Positions 44,081 through 53,364 of a stretch of DNA of 64,000 nt are shown here, in pieces (positions within the stretch are counted from its first letter, which is position 1; each line of letters begins with the position of its first letter). The position numbers were made by a program, and so were the translations under genes. Location of the stretch: assembly GCA_031289315.1 (NCBI GenBank), contig JAITPR010000022.1, forward strand, positions 1-64,000, in the 5' to 3' direction. The stretch is from Clostridiaceae bacterium (lineage in GTDB: Bacteria; Bacillota; Clostridia; Christensenellales; CAG-917). The notes beneath the pieces are model-generated. The model searched no databases and was not told where the DNA came from. It saw only the letters and a list, made by a program, of their open reading frames with translations.

Positions 44081-46729
44081 ATGGAAATAATAAGAGAAAA
44101 ACTCGTGCCTATGATGCGGCAATATTTTAAGATTAAGGATGCGTATCCCGATGCCATTTTGCTTTACCGCTTGGGCGACTTTTACGAGATGTTTTTTGAC
44201 GACGCGGTAACCGCTTCAAGGATATTGGATTTGACGCTGACCGCCAGGGATTGCGGTCTTTCGGAGCGTGCGCCCATGTGCGGAGTTCCTTATCACGCCG
44301 TCGAAACATATATCAAAAAGCTTATCGAAGCCGGCTTTAAGGCGGCGGTTTGCGAACAGCTTACCGACCCGAAAGAAAGCAAGGGAATGATTGAACGCGA
44401 TGTCGTACGGGTGATTACGCCCGGCACCGTAATGGAAGACGGCATACTCGACGAGAAAAAAAATAACTACATAGCCGCCGTATTCTTGACGGAAAAGGGT
44501 TGCGGCGCGGCATGGGCGGACATATCTACCGGCGAATTTTATTTGACGGAAAACACCGCCGATGATAGGAACTTATCTCTTATTGAAGATATTTTAACGG
44601 GTATTTCGCCGGCGGAAATCATTTCAAACGACGTATTTGCCGTGGAAGCCGCGTCCATGAACTCATTTAAGGCGGGGCGGTTATCTAAGCCGGAGGCGTA
44701 TCAAGCCTCGGCTTTTTTACTGGAAAACGCCGAAAAACGAATTTTGACACAGCTAGGCGCCGCCACCTTAGATGCCTTCGGCTTTGTCGGCAAAAGGTTT
44801 GCCATAGCCGCGGCGGGTGCACTGGTCGACTATCTTTTAAAGACGCAGAAGCGCTCTTTGGCACACATCTCCGCAATGAAATACACCGCGAATGAAACGT
44901 GTATGGTGCTTGACGGCAACACGCGCCGGAATCTTGAGCTTACTGAAACTATGCGCGACCGCAAACGCTCCGGCTCTCTTTTGGGCGTGCTTGACAAGAC
45001 AAAAACTGCCGCCGGCGCGCGTACGTTGCGCAAATGGCTGGAGCAACCATTGCAGGATTGCCGCGAAATAAACGCACGTTTGGACGCCGTTGGGGAACTT
45101 GTTTCAGATGTGCGATTGCGTGCCGACGTGGGCGAAGGCTTGTCGGGAGTCCGCGACTTGGAGCGGCTTGCAGGACGGATTGCGTTCGGGTCACTAAATC
45201 CGAAGGACTGTTTGGCGATTTTAGATACGCTTACCGCCGTGCCGGAACTGAAAAAAACTCTGCGCGGGGCAAAATCCGCGGAATTAAAGGCGTTGAACTC
45301 CAAAATAATTCCGTCGGAGGAAACGCGCGTACTGCTCTCAAGCGCGATAGACCCGAATGCGCCCGCACTCATCAAGGACGGAGGATTTATAAGAACGGGC
45401 TTTCTAAAGGAGCTTGACGATTATAAAAACGCGCGCTCGATGGGCAAGGAGTGGCTGGCAAACCTTGAGGCAAATGAACGAGAAGCGACCGGTATCCGCA
45501 CCTTAAAAATAAGCTACAATCATGTTTTTGGTTATTATATAGAAGTCTCCAAATCGTTTATGGGTTTGGTGCCGTATAGGTATCAGAGAAAACAAACGCT
45601 GTCAAACGGCGAACGCTATATAACCGCCGAACTCAAGGAAATAGAAGAAAAAATATTGGGAGCGGAGGAAAGCGCGCTTAAACTGGAACTGCGGATATTC
45701 GCGGAAATAAAAGAAAAACTTACGGAGCGCATATCCGAATTTCAAAGTACCGCAAGAGCGCTTGGCGCGACGGACGCGTTGCGTTCGCTTGCGGAAACCG
45801 CTTATACGCGCAAGTACGTGCGCCCGAATATAAACCCTAAAATAAGCGGGATAGCGATTTTGGAGGGCAGGCACCCTGTAGTGGAAGCGCAAGGTTCCGT
45901 TGCGTCGTACGTTCCGAATGATACCGATTTAAGCTTAGAAACGCGAACAATGGTGATTACCGGTCCGAATATGGCTGGTAAAAGCACGTATATGCGGCAA
46001 GTAGCGCTTATCGTCCTCATGGCGCACATAGGAAGTTTTGTCCCGGCAGGGTCTGCGGACATCTCTTTAACGGACCGTATTTTTACGCGCATAGGCGCAA
46101 GCGACGACTTAACCGGCGGTCAAAGTACCTTTATGGTGGAAATGGTTGAGGTCGCTACGATTTTAAACAACGCCACCGACAAAAGCTTGTTGATACTTGA
46201 CGAGATAGGGCGGGGGACATCGACGATAGACGGATTGAGCATAGCGTGGGCAGTCATGGAAGGTATTTCTAAGACGCTCAAGGCAAAGACGCTGTTCGCG
46301 ACGCACTTCCACGATTTGACGGAGCTTGAAAGCGTATTGGACGGTGTAAAAAATTACCGCATATTGGTAAAAGAGATAGACGACTCGGTGGTGTTCCTTC
46401 ACAAAATCGTTCGCGGAGGCGCAAACAAAAGCTACGGCGTAGAGGTTGCTTCGCTTGCCGGCGTACCCAAAGAGGTGGTTGCGCGCGCAAAGGAAATAAT
46501 GGCGGAGCTTGAAAGAAGCAGCAAGTTCCGCGACACCAACGAAATCATGTTGAAAGCGGCAAAACAAATGAAAACAAAGCAGGTAAGCCTTTTTGACGAA
46601 ACCATAGATACGGCATCAAGCGAAGTCATGGCGATTTTAAAGGATGTAAACCCGGATACGCTTACGCCTATTCAGGCTTTGACTATTCTTTCAGACCTTG
46701 CGCAGCGCGCAAAAAGTAAACCGAATTAA
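44081..46729 (+). CDS. mutS: DNA mismatch repair protein MutS
   Basis: 882 residues. The mismatch-probing Phe-x-Glu is F34-Y-E36 (GDFYEMFF); the ATPase Walker A is TGPNMAGKSTYM near 627, with the LDEIGRGTSTIDGLSIAWAV signature further on. It recognises mismatches and recruits MutL, whose gene lies at 54.4 kb on the other strand rather than next door. AAAGGAAA precedes the start. Confidence 0.97.
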   Translation: MEIIREKLVPMMRQYFKIKDAYPDAILLYRLGDFYEMFFDDAVTASRILDLTLTARDCGLSERAPMCGVPYHAVETYIKKLIEAGFKAAVCEQLTDPKESKGMIERDVVRVITPGTVMEDGILDEKKNNYIAAVFLTEKGCGAAWADISTGEFYLTENTADDRNLSLIEDILTGISPAEIISNDVFAVEAASMNSFKAGRLSKPEAYQASAFLLENAEKRILTQLGAATLDAFGFVGKRFAIAAAGALVDYLLKTQKRSLAHISAMKYTANETCMVLDGNTRRNLELTETMRDRKRSGSLLGVLDKTKTAAGARTLRKWLEQPLQDCREINARLDAVGELVSDVRLRADVGEGLSGVRDLERLAGRIAFGSLNPKDCLAILDTLTAVPELKKTLRGAKSAELKALNSKIIPSEETRVLLSSAIDPNAPALIKDGGFIRTGFLKELDDYKNARSMGKEWLANLEANEREATGIRTLKISYNHVFGYYIEVSKSFMGLVPYRYQRKQTLSNGERYITAELKEIEEKILGAEESALKLELRIFAEIKEKLTERISEFQSTARALGATDALRSLAETAYTRKYVRPNINPKISGIAILEGRHPVVEAQGSVASYVPNDTDLSLETRTMVITGPNMAGKSTYMRQVALIVLMAHIGSFVPAGSADISLTDRIFTRIGASDDLTGGQSTFMVEMVEVATILNNATDKSLLILDEIGRGTSTIDGLSIAWAVMEGISKTLKAKTLFATHFHDLTELESVLDGVKNYRILVKEIDDSVVFLHKIVRGGANKSYGVEVASLAGVPKEVVARAKEIMAELERSSKFRDTNEIMLKAAKQMKTKQVSLFDETIDTASSEVMAILKDVNPDTLTPIQALTILSDLAQRAKSKPN

Positions 46730-46831
46730 ATCGGCAATATCATCTGTGTTTAAGGAAGTTTACGGCTTTTATCGGATTTTAGCGACGAAACCAAAGGATT
46801 TACTTAAAAATAGAGGGGCATTAATAAGAAG

Positions 46832-46894
46832 AGTATTCTTGTTTTGAAGTGTTTAAATGCTAGTCACACAAAAATACCTAAAAACGAGAATACT
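46832..46894 (+). repeat. 63-nt hairpin repeat, copy 2
   Basis: AGTATTCTTGTTTTGAAG and TAAAAACGAGAATACT form a stem like that at 42197-42259; loops differ fully but total length is the same (63 nt). It lies 30 bases before thiI and could terminate mutS or act in the thiI leader. Confidence 0.8.
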
Positions 46895-46923
46895 TGAAAT
46901 CTTAAAACGGAGATAATTTCTGT

Positions 46924-48111
46924 ATGAACAAGAAAGATACCTTAAATAACGGCGGTAAAACTCGCATAATAATCATACGCTACGGAGAGGTGTTCTTAAA
47001 AGGCAACAACAAGGATTTCTTTTTATCACTTTTGGTTAAGAATATCAAGTCCGCGCTGAAAGAATTTGATTATGTATTCCATAAGCTACAAGCCCGCTAC
47101 CTTATTTCCGATTATGCCGACGACGCCGAAACCGAAATACTTTACCGGCTTAAAAAGGTTTTCGGCATTTATTCGCTTTCGACGGGCTACGCGGTCAAAA
47201 CCGATATGGACTTAATCCGCGAAACGGCGTTAAGCTTGGCTCCCGACATAGGGTCGTTTAGAGTAACCGTAAACCGTGTCGATAGCACCGTGAAACAACG
47301 TTCCACGGACATTGCGGCGGACATCGGCGGCTTCGTTTTCTCAAATAAAAGCGGCTTGAGCGTGGACCTTTTTAATTTTGATACCGAAATTAACGTCGAT
47401 ATTCGCGAAAACGGCACGACATTGGTATTTATCGGACGTATATTGGCGCAAGGCGGCTTGCCCGTGGGAAGCTCCGGAAACGGTTTGCTAATGCTGTCCG
47501 GAGGTATCGACAGCCCCGTTGCCGGTTATATGATGGCAAAACGCGGCATGAGAATTTGTGCTGTTCACTTCCACAGCGCGCCGTATACCAGCGAACAAGC
47601 AAAGGAAAAGGTCGTGGATTTGGCGAAAATTGTGTCGCAGTATGCGGGACATATACGGCTTTACGTGGTTCCGTTCACGGAAATTCAGCTAGCAATACAC
47701 GAAAAATGCCCGTCCGAATTTATGATTACCATAATGCGGCGCTTTATGATGAGAATTTCCGAACGGCTGGCGCGTGAAAGCGACTGCGGGGCGATTATAA
47801 CCGGCGAAAGCTTGGGGCAAGTCGCCAGTCAAACGCTACAAAGCATAAACTGCACGAATACCGTCGCGCAAATACCCGTTTTGCGACCGCTTATAGGCTT
47901 CGATAAAAGCGAAATTATCGACGTTGCCCGCCGCATAGGTAGTTTCGAAACAAGCATTCTTCCGTATGAGGATTGCTGTACGATTTTCCTGCCCAAAAGC
48001 CCGGCGACAAAACCTAAGCTTGAGGTCGTTGAGCGCGCGGAGCTTGCAATACAAAACGCCGCCGAATTAATAGAAGCCGCCGTCACCGGTGTGGAAATTA
48101 TAAAGATATAA
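46924..48111 (+). CDS. thiI: tRNA 4-thiouridine synthase ThiI
   Basis: 395 residues: ferredoxin-like and THUMP domains (1-165; IIRYGEVFLKGNNKDFF, TVNRVDSTVKQRSTDIAADIG), then a PP-loop ATPase with MLSGGIDSPVAGYMM near 190 that adenylates U8. There is no C-terminal rhodanese domain, so sulfur must come from a dedicated cysteine desulfurase; a NifS-like protein is at 57 kb. GGAG at 46909 is the ribosome site. Confidence 0.96.
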   Translation: MNKKDTLNNGGKTRIIIIRYGEVFLKGNNKDFFLSLLVKNIKSALKEFDYVFHKLQARYLISDYADDAETEILYRLKKVFGIYSLSTGYAVKTDMDLIRETALSLAPDIGSFRVTVNRVDSTVKQRSTDIAADIGGFVFSNKSGLSVDLFNFDTEINVDIRENGTTLVFIGRILAQGGLPVGSSGNGLLMLSGGIDSPVAGYMMAKRGMRICAVHFHSAPYTSEQAKEKVVDLAKIVSQYAGHIRLYVVPFTEIQLAIHEKCPSEFMITIMRRFMMRISERLARESDCGAIITGESLGQVASQTLQSINCTNTVAQIPVLRPLIGFDKSEIIDVARRIGSFETSILPYEDCCTIFLPKSPATKPKLEVVERAELAIQNAAELIEAAVTGVEIIKI

Positions 48112-48833
48112 GCTTTTTCACCCTACAAGTAAGTACAACGTTGCAAAGCAAGTGCGCGGCAAGGGAATAATCATTTTAATTTTTAGGGCTTTAAGGGCTT
48201 TATCGGCTTTCTTCCGCAATTCTGCTTTCTTCCGCCATGCGGCAACAAAAATATAATAACCAATGCGAAGGTTAAGAAAAAAATCCCGTATTTGACCGGC
48301 TTTTTATAATAAACCGTTTTTGCCGGACAAATCAAACTTAAAGCGTTCGTTCACGAACTTAGGGTGGTTCGCGGACTTAATAGATTTTTTCTGTTTGAAT
48401 TTTTCCTTTTATAATTAAAAGCAAGTTTGTTGAGTAAATCAAACTTAAAGCGTTCACTTCATACTTAATAAGTTCTCTGCATAATAAGTTTCAGCAAATC
48501 CATAACCATAAAAACCATAAGGCCGTCCAATTATTCGTATTCCCCTTATTTTTCGGCACTATCTATTCGCAAAACATAGATTTTGCGAATAGATGTTCGC
48601 TTTTTACCAAGTCCGAATTTTCACGCCAAATTTTTTAAACCACACTCCCCTAACCATTTTTATCGTCCCCAATTTTTTTATAATCTGGCATATCGACACT
48701 ATTCCGCACTTCGTTACGTATCTGTTCCATGTCGTTTTCCACCTCCAAGAGCCGCCACGGAATATGCTAAAATTCCCGACACGATCTATTTTCCCATTGT
48801 TTTAAATGTCATGAGTATAAGACGAACCCTATC
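48112..48833. other. AT-rich spacer between thiI and the toxin gene
   Basis: No credible gene. A 20-bp direct repeat, AAATCAAACTTAAAGCGTTC, occurs at 48329 and 48436. A perfect 14-bp inverted repeat, ATCTATTCGCAAAA (48561-48574) and TTTTGCGAATAGAT (48581-48594), with a 6-nt loop, stands alone at the edge of the accessory patch. Confidence 0.55.
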
Positions 48834-49136
48834 TCAAAGATACTTTTTATAATCAATCACGCCGTAAAGAATACGCATAACATTCACCCGCTCATTACTC
48901 TCATCAACAGTATAAAACGCTAAGTATTTTTCTATCACCAACATGCGATATTTGGGGTCTATACGACATTCGACACCCGAAAAAGGAAATTGCTTTAAAT
49001 GATTCAAAGTCGATTCTATTTTATCAACTATGTCAAAAGCCGCTTTCGGGTTTTTGAGTTCATGAACAATATAAAGCGAAATCGACGTTAAATCATTTAA
49101 GGCTTCGGGAGATAACAACAACTCATAATTGTTCAT
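48834..49136 (-). CDS. RelE/ParE family toxin
   Basis: 100 residues with the RelE/ParE fold pattern: LLSPEALNDLTSISLYIVHELKNPKAA, LKQFPFSGVE, YRMLVIEKYLAFYTVDESNERVNVMRILYG. ParE toxins poison gyrase and RelE toxins cut mRNA; sequence alone does not decide which. It overlaps the antitoxin gene by 14 bases and is transcribed after it. Confidence 0.88.
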   Translation of the reverse strand: MNNYELLLSPEALNDLTSISLYIVHELKNPKAAFDIVDKIESTLNHLKQFPFSGVECRIDPKYRMLVIEKYLAFYTVDESNERVNVMRILYGVIDYKKYL

Positions 49137-49395
49137 TCTTTATTTTCTCCCGTAGCAGATCAAATGCAACATCGGAAGAAATCATTTTGGCACCGCTAGA
49201 AATACTTTCTTCCGCTTCTTGCAGTTTACGACGAATTTCAATCAATGCGAAATCGCGTTCGTACGCCTCCATGCTCATTATTACCATGGCGCCGTATCCG
49301 TTTCGGGTAACGAAGACCGGTTCGGTTGCAGATTTTACCTTTTCATAAATTCCGTTGGTATCTTTTAGGTCCCTTATAGGCACTATTTGCGGCAT
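49123..49395 (-). CDS. Phd/YefM family antitoxin
   Basis: 90 residues. N-terminal Phd/YefM DNA-binding part (IVPIRDLKDTNGIYEKVKSATEPVFVTRNGYGAMVIMSMEAYE) and a C-terminal helix (from about 50) that would wrap the toxin. GGGGAGG precedes the ATG. It is the first gene of the pair and likely represses its own promoter through the inverted repeat at 49416-49439. Confidence 0.88.
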   Translation of the reverse strand: MPQIVPIRDLKDTNGIYEKVKSATEPVFVTRNGYGAMVIMSMEAYERDFALIEIRRKLQEAEESISSGAKMISSDVAFDLLREKIKNEQL

Positions 49396-49796
49396 AATTA
49401 AAGCCCTCCCCTTTTAGTGTGTCTTTATAATACCACACTTATTATTGCATGTCAATATCCGTTACCGAAAAATAAACCCGCATAAGAGGTTGCGCGCATG
49501 TTGTCAATACAAATTTTAAACCGGAAGGGATAAAATTTCGCGGAGATAAAATATTTTCTTAGCCGGCAAGTTATCAACGCGGGCTGTACACACCCACCGG
49601 TTGTTGGCGTTTTGAAATATGGCAAAGTCCGCCGCAACTTATCCTGCGACGGACTTTCGAGCATTATACCGTATCTATTACTCCGCTTTATACCCCTCTT
49701 CTCCGTCATTGCGGCGACTTTCGATCATGCCACATCTATTACGGATGTGGACAATTATGCGCCGGCGGTTACAGTTTGAATGGGGGCGCCGCCTCT
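49396..49796. other. Spacer with MITE copy H and tandem repeats
   Basis: Contents: the toxin-antitoxin promoter; a short MITE form at 49528-49595 (TTTCGCGGAGATAAAATATT, AGCCGGCAAGTTATC, CTGTACACACCC); a degenerate 57-bp tandem repeat (CGGACTTTCGAGCATT near 49654, GCGACTTTCGATCATG near 49713); and a 34-bp copy of the 3' part of the next gene at 49759-49792. No gene. Confidence 0.6.
49416..49455 (-). promoter_or_regulatory. Promoter and operator of the toxin-antitoxin pair
   Basis: On the minus strand, TTGACA (49455-49450), 17 bases and TATTAT (49432-49427) make a strong promoter. AGTGTG (49416-49421) and CACACT (49434-49439) form an inverted repeat that brackets the -10 box, the expected place for Phd/YefM autorepression. 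Confidence 0.75.
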
Positions 49797-51035
49797 TTAC
49801 ACGCCGCTTATGTTGGGTGCAAACTTAACCAATACCATGTTGCCGTTTCCGATACCGAAAAATTCGTAATAATCAATTGCGCCGGCGGTTGCAGTTTGAA
49901 TGGGGGCGCCGACGGGAAATAAAAATTTTCCTCCGGCAAAGTTAAGCGTGTAACCGCCCGTAGCGTCTTGCTGAACTAGTAGCTTAAGGGTTACGCCGGC
50001 GGTTTCCGAACCGTCCGACACATAAATCGTCTTATTTTGGTTGAGCGGCATGAGGATATTGTGTCTAGACCATTGCGAATGCCAGAAAAACATATCGGAT
50101 GTCTGCTCTATGACTTGCATTGAATTGTTTCTGTTATAGGCTTCGTTGAGCGCATAGGAGGACGCGGCGGAGTTGCGGTCGGATACCGCAAAGTCGTTTT
50201 GTAAAATCGTATAGCCGTATCCCTCTTCGTTCGCGATGTGGTATGACGGGTTCATGAGCATAAAAATTCCCCCTTTCATTACCAATTGATAGACGTTTCC
50301 GGCTACTACCCAACCGCGTTCGGGAGCCGCGGACGACATGCCGTCGCCGTAGATACTGGGAAAATATATCGGACGTGTGCCCAATCCGTTTATTTCTAGA
50401 GTGGTTTCTCCCGAAGCGCCGGCAAACGTGGCTTGAACATATATCGGAACCTCTTCAATATTGCCGTATTCGATTATATCGGAGACGGTAATTTTCCGCG
50501 CGGTTGCGGTGCTGTCGGTGTCTTCAACATACAATCTCAAGGAAGCGTCCATCTTGCGAAAAGCCGTCCACGGTTCGGAATTGTCGGCTTTTCCGCGGCG
50601 CTTAAGCGAATACCGCCCGGTCGTTACCGTTTGTGTAACGTCGTTGCCGCTCCTAGTTATTTGCACGTAACCGGTGTCTTGCATTATTCTGTCGCTCGTT
50701 TCGCTGTTCACGGTAAGCTGATACGGCGCGTTGACGACAAGCTTATACCGCCCCGCTTTTACGTGGTCGTTTAGCGAAGATTGAAAATTATTGTTCCAAT
50801 TGGGCCACGCATCGTTTACGGTAATCGTACCGTCAAGTCCGCCATTGCCTTCCACCGCGGATAGACGTCCGTTAAGCTCTTCAATCTGTTCGCGGTTTTG
50901 CTTTGCGTTCGTCAATGCCGCCGCACCCTCGTCCGGCTTAAAACCGTTGGTTGCCGCCGCGGCGATTGCCACCGCTATGCCCGCCAAAATGACAAGCCCT
51001 ACTATAAAAGCAATAATTCGTTTTTTGCTAAACAT
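49797..51035 (-). CDS. Hypothetical surface-anchored protein
   Basis: 412 residues of unknown function. Cytoplasmic MFSKKR, one hydrophobic segment at about 7-28, a short coiled-coil-like stretch (NAKQNREQIEELNGRLSAVEG, 43-63), then about 340 residues rich in Gly, Asn, Thr, Tyr and aromatic residues with beta-type alternation. It resembles extracellular beta-rich proteins; no enzyme motif is seen. GGAGG precedes the ATG. A 34-bp segment near its 3' end is repeated 120 bp further on, just past the stop codon. Confidence 0.7.
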   Translation of the reverse strand: MFSKKRIIAFIVGLVILAGIAVAIAAAATNGFKPDEGAAALTNAKQNREQIEELNGRLSAVEGNGGLDGTITVNDAWPNWNNNFQSSLNDHVKAGRYKLVVNAPYQLTVNSETSDRIMQDTGYVQITRSGNDVTQTVTTGRYSLKRRGKADNSEPWTAFRKMDASLRLYVEDTDSTATARKITVSDIIEYGNIEEVPIYVQATFAGASGETTLEINGLGTRPIYFPSIYGDGMSSAAPERGWVVAGNVYQLVMKGGIFMLMNPSYHIANEEGYGYTILQNDFAVSDRNSAASSYALNEAYNRNNSMQVIEQTSDMFFWHSQWSRHNILMPLNQNKTIYVSDGSETAGVTLKLLVQQDATGGYTLNFAGGKFLFPVGAPIQTATAGAIDYYEFFGIGNGNMVLVKFAPNISGV

Positions 51036-51081
51036 AAAATCCTCCGTATAAATATGTAAGGGGAAAGTGTTTTTTTACTTA

Positions 51082-51257
51082 GGTTGTGGACAGTTATAGG
51101 TGACAAAATATTTTTTCGGCTATTTGTAAGGATAAATTACCTAAAAGCACAGTTCGTAGCAACGCTACCGGACGAGCATTTCAGACGGTTTTAGAATAAA
51201 AAGGAGCCGATAAGATTTTCTTAGCTAGCAAGTCGTCATATAGGATTGTCCACACCT
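51082..51257 (-). mobile_element. MITE-like element, full-length copy C (inverted)
   Basis: 176 bp from GGTTGTGGACAG to ATTGTCCACACCT. The inner blocks (AACGCTACCGGACGAGCATT, TCAGACGGTTTTAG, AGTCGTCATA) are the reverse complement of copies A and B. No clean target duplication. More diverged than A and B. Confidence 0.8.
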
Positions 51258-51428
51258 TTTATTTATAATTTGATGTAAAATAACGGAAATATACGGAACA
51301 TCGAAGTATTTAACGTTCCGCTCTTTTAACTTTAAGGTTAATGCGTGCCTCTATATTAGAGTATCAAAGTATTTATCTCGACACTCCCTCTTACAAATTC
51401 AGTTTGGTCGTAGGTAATAATATTATTT

Positions 51429-51915
51429 TCACCGAAGGTTTTCCATGAAGAGTTCCATATAATAAAGCGTGAGCTGTCCGCCGCGCGTGATTATGGGAAC
51501 GTCGCAACTATGTCCGGCGTAGCTTACGTTAAGCGCGGCAAAGGCGTTGTTGCCGACTGTGGCATACGCTTCACGCATATATTCGACCGTCCACACATCC
51601 ACCAATCCGTCGTGCGTCCCCATTACTATAAGGCCGGGCGGGCTGTCCGCGTGCGGATACGTAGTCGTCCGCAGGCACGCCGTACCGCGACGATTCTCCG
51701 GGATAAATCGGCATGATTCCGGCGAGCATTACCCCTAACCCGGCAAGTCCGTTTGCATAGGAAAGCGCGTATTTGGTTGTGAGAGAGCCGCCCATGGACT
51801 GCCCGGAAAGAAAAACCGCATTCCAATCCGCTTTTTAAACGGTACGCCGCCGTCCGTAAATATTATGCGAAATAAATTTTCCGAAGGTGTTTTTTTTCGA
51901 AAGCGTTCTTTCCAT
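51429..51915 (-). pseudogene. Decayed alpha/beta hydrolase
   Basis: A start with ribosome site (AGAGGAAC, ATG at 51915, MERTLSKKNTFGKFISHN) is followed by frame breaks. The nucleophile elbow LSGQSMGGS appears near 51790. A second part, GLIVMGTHDGLVDVW with the acid-residue region, and AGHSCDVPI with the histidine region, follow in another frame after a break near 51650; a further break lies in an A run near 51833. The remnant spans about 160 codons, shorter than a normal esterase of 250-300, so an internal deletion is also likely. Confidence 0.65.
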
Positions 51916-52021
51916 TTATAGTTCCTCTTTAAAAGATTTTATTGATTTATCAACCGTGTTTTCCCGACGGCTACCCGCAAACGATAAAGATTTTATGCCA
52001 AAGTAAGCGCGGAACCGTGAC

Positions 52022-53263
52022 TTAGCGGTTTTTGTTGATTATACGCTCCGCGGCAAACTGAACGGCAATTTTTATGTGTTCGTAGGAAAGCCCCCCTTGC
52101 ATATACGCAATATACGGTGCTTTTATTGGGGAGTCTGCGGAAAGCTCAATAGAGGAGCCTTGTATGAATGTACCTGCCGCCATTATTACTTGATGACGGT
52201 ATCCCGGCATGTCCCACGGCTCCAGTGTTAAGTTGCTGTCCACGGGAGAAGCATGTTGTATGCCGCGACAGAATTCTATCAGGTCATTAGAGGAGAAGAA
52301 TTCTATAGAGCGGATAATATCATAACACTCCCCATCTACAGCCGGTAAAGTCTTGTAACCTAAGTCGCTGAACACTTGTCCCGCCAAAACACTGCCCTTC
52401 AACGCGCCCGCCACGGTAACCGGAGCGACAAACGCGCCTTGATAAAAAGGTAGATACCCGTACGCATAAGAACCGACCTCCGCGCCTATGGACGGAGAAG
52501 TAAGTCTATAAGATACAAGCTCTACAAGCGGCGCTTTTCCCGCTATATAACCCCCCGTCGGAGCAAATCCCCCGCCGGCATTTTTTATGAGCGAACCCGC
52601 CATTATATCGGCGCCGACCTGAACCGGTTCGGTCTCCGCGACAAATTCGCCGTAACAGTTATCCACAGCTATTACGACGTTAGGGCAAATTGAGCGAATT
52701 TTCCTGATTATTTCTGCGATTTGTCCGATTGAAAGCGCGTCGCGCCATTCATATCCTCTGGAACGCTGAATAAAAATAAGCTTCACTGTGTTATGTGAAA
52801 GATAATTTTTTGCGGCATTCCAGTCAAAAGTGTTGTCTTTAAGCGGAATAAAGTCAAATTTTACGCCAAAATCAGCCAAACTCCCAACATTTTCACCGTA
52901 AATCAACTCTTCTAAGGTGTCGTAGGGCTTCCCGGTTATACTAACCGCGATGTCGCCCGGACGCAAAATTCCGAAAAGCATAAGCGTAAGCGCGTGCGTG
53001 CCGCTGACGATATTCGGCGATACCAACGCGGCTTCCGCGCCGAAAATATCCGCGTACAAACGACTAAGTGTATCCCGTCCTATATCGTCATAGCCGTAGC
53101 CGGTCGTACCCGCAAAATGCCGCGCCGCAACGCCGTTCTTTTGGAAGGCTTCAAGCACCTTTTTTTGGTTTTCATAGGCAATTTTATCAATTTTTTCAAA
53201 CCGCGCACGCTGTTTTTGCTCTGCAGATTTAATTAAAGCATTGTTTTTTTCAGAGAAATTCAT
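52022..53263 (-). CDS. ynbB: Methionine gamma-lyase family protein (YnbB/aluminium-resistance family)
   Basis: 413 residues, PLP-dependent fold type I. AARHFAGTTGYGYDDIGRDTLSRLYADIFGAEAALVSPNIVSGTHAL, IFIQRSRGYEWRDAL, VDNCYGEFVAETEP and the PLP lysine in MAGSLIKNAGGGFAPTGGYIAG match this family, which is annotated as methionine gamma-lyase-like or aluminium resistance; the true substrate is unsettled. It commonly follows miaA in Clostridia, as here. No hfq is seen between them. Confidence 0.9.
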   Translation of the reverse strand: MNFSEKNNALIKSAEQKQRARFEKIDKIAYENQKKVLEAFQKNGVAARHFAGTTGYGYDDIGRDTLSRLYADIFGAEAALVSPNIVSGTHALTLMLFGILRPGDIAVSITGKPYDTLEELIYGENVGSLADFGVKFDFIPLKDNTFDWNAAKNYLSHNTVKLIFIQRSRGYEWRDALSIGQIAEIIRKIRSICPNVVIAVDNCYGEFVAETEPVQVGADIMAGSLIKNAGGGFAPTGGYIAGKAPLVELVSYRLTSPSIGAEVGSYAYGYLPFYQGAFVAPVTVAGALKGSVLAGQVFSDLGYKTLPAVDGECYDIIRSIEFFSSNDLIEFCRGIQHASPVDSNLTLEPWDMPGYRHQVIMAAGTFIQGSSIELSADSPIKAPYIAYMQGGLSYEHIKIAVQFAAERIINKNR

Positions 53264-53364
53264 ATGGTTTACCGTTTTTTATATTTTTTTATTGTTTTTT
53301 TGTGTTTTGCCCATATCAAGTTGACAAACGAAGCATGTGAACGTCGCCGCCCTTATTATGACGG

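Noticed and set aside
48583-48852. Overlapping plus-strand frames of 70-89 codons near the toxin gene
   Set aside because: Composition is AT-driven, no ribosome site, and they run into the antisense of the toxin gene.
49452-49709. 85-codon minus-strand frame before the surface protein
   Set aside because: Made of MITE copy H and tandem spacer repeats; no ribosome site.
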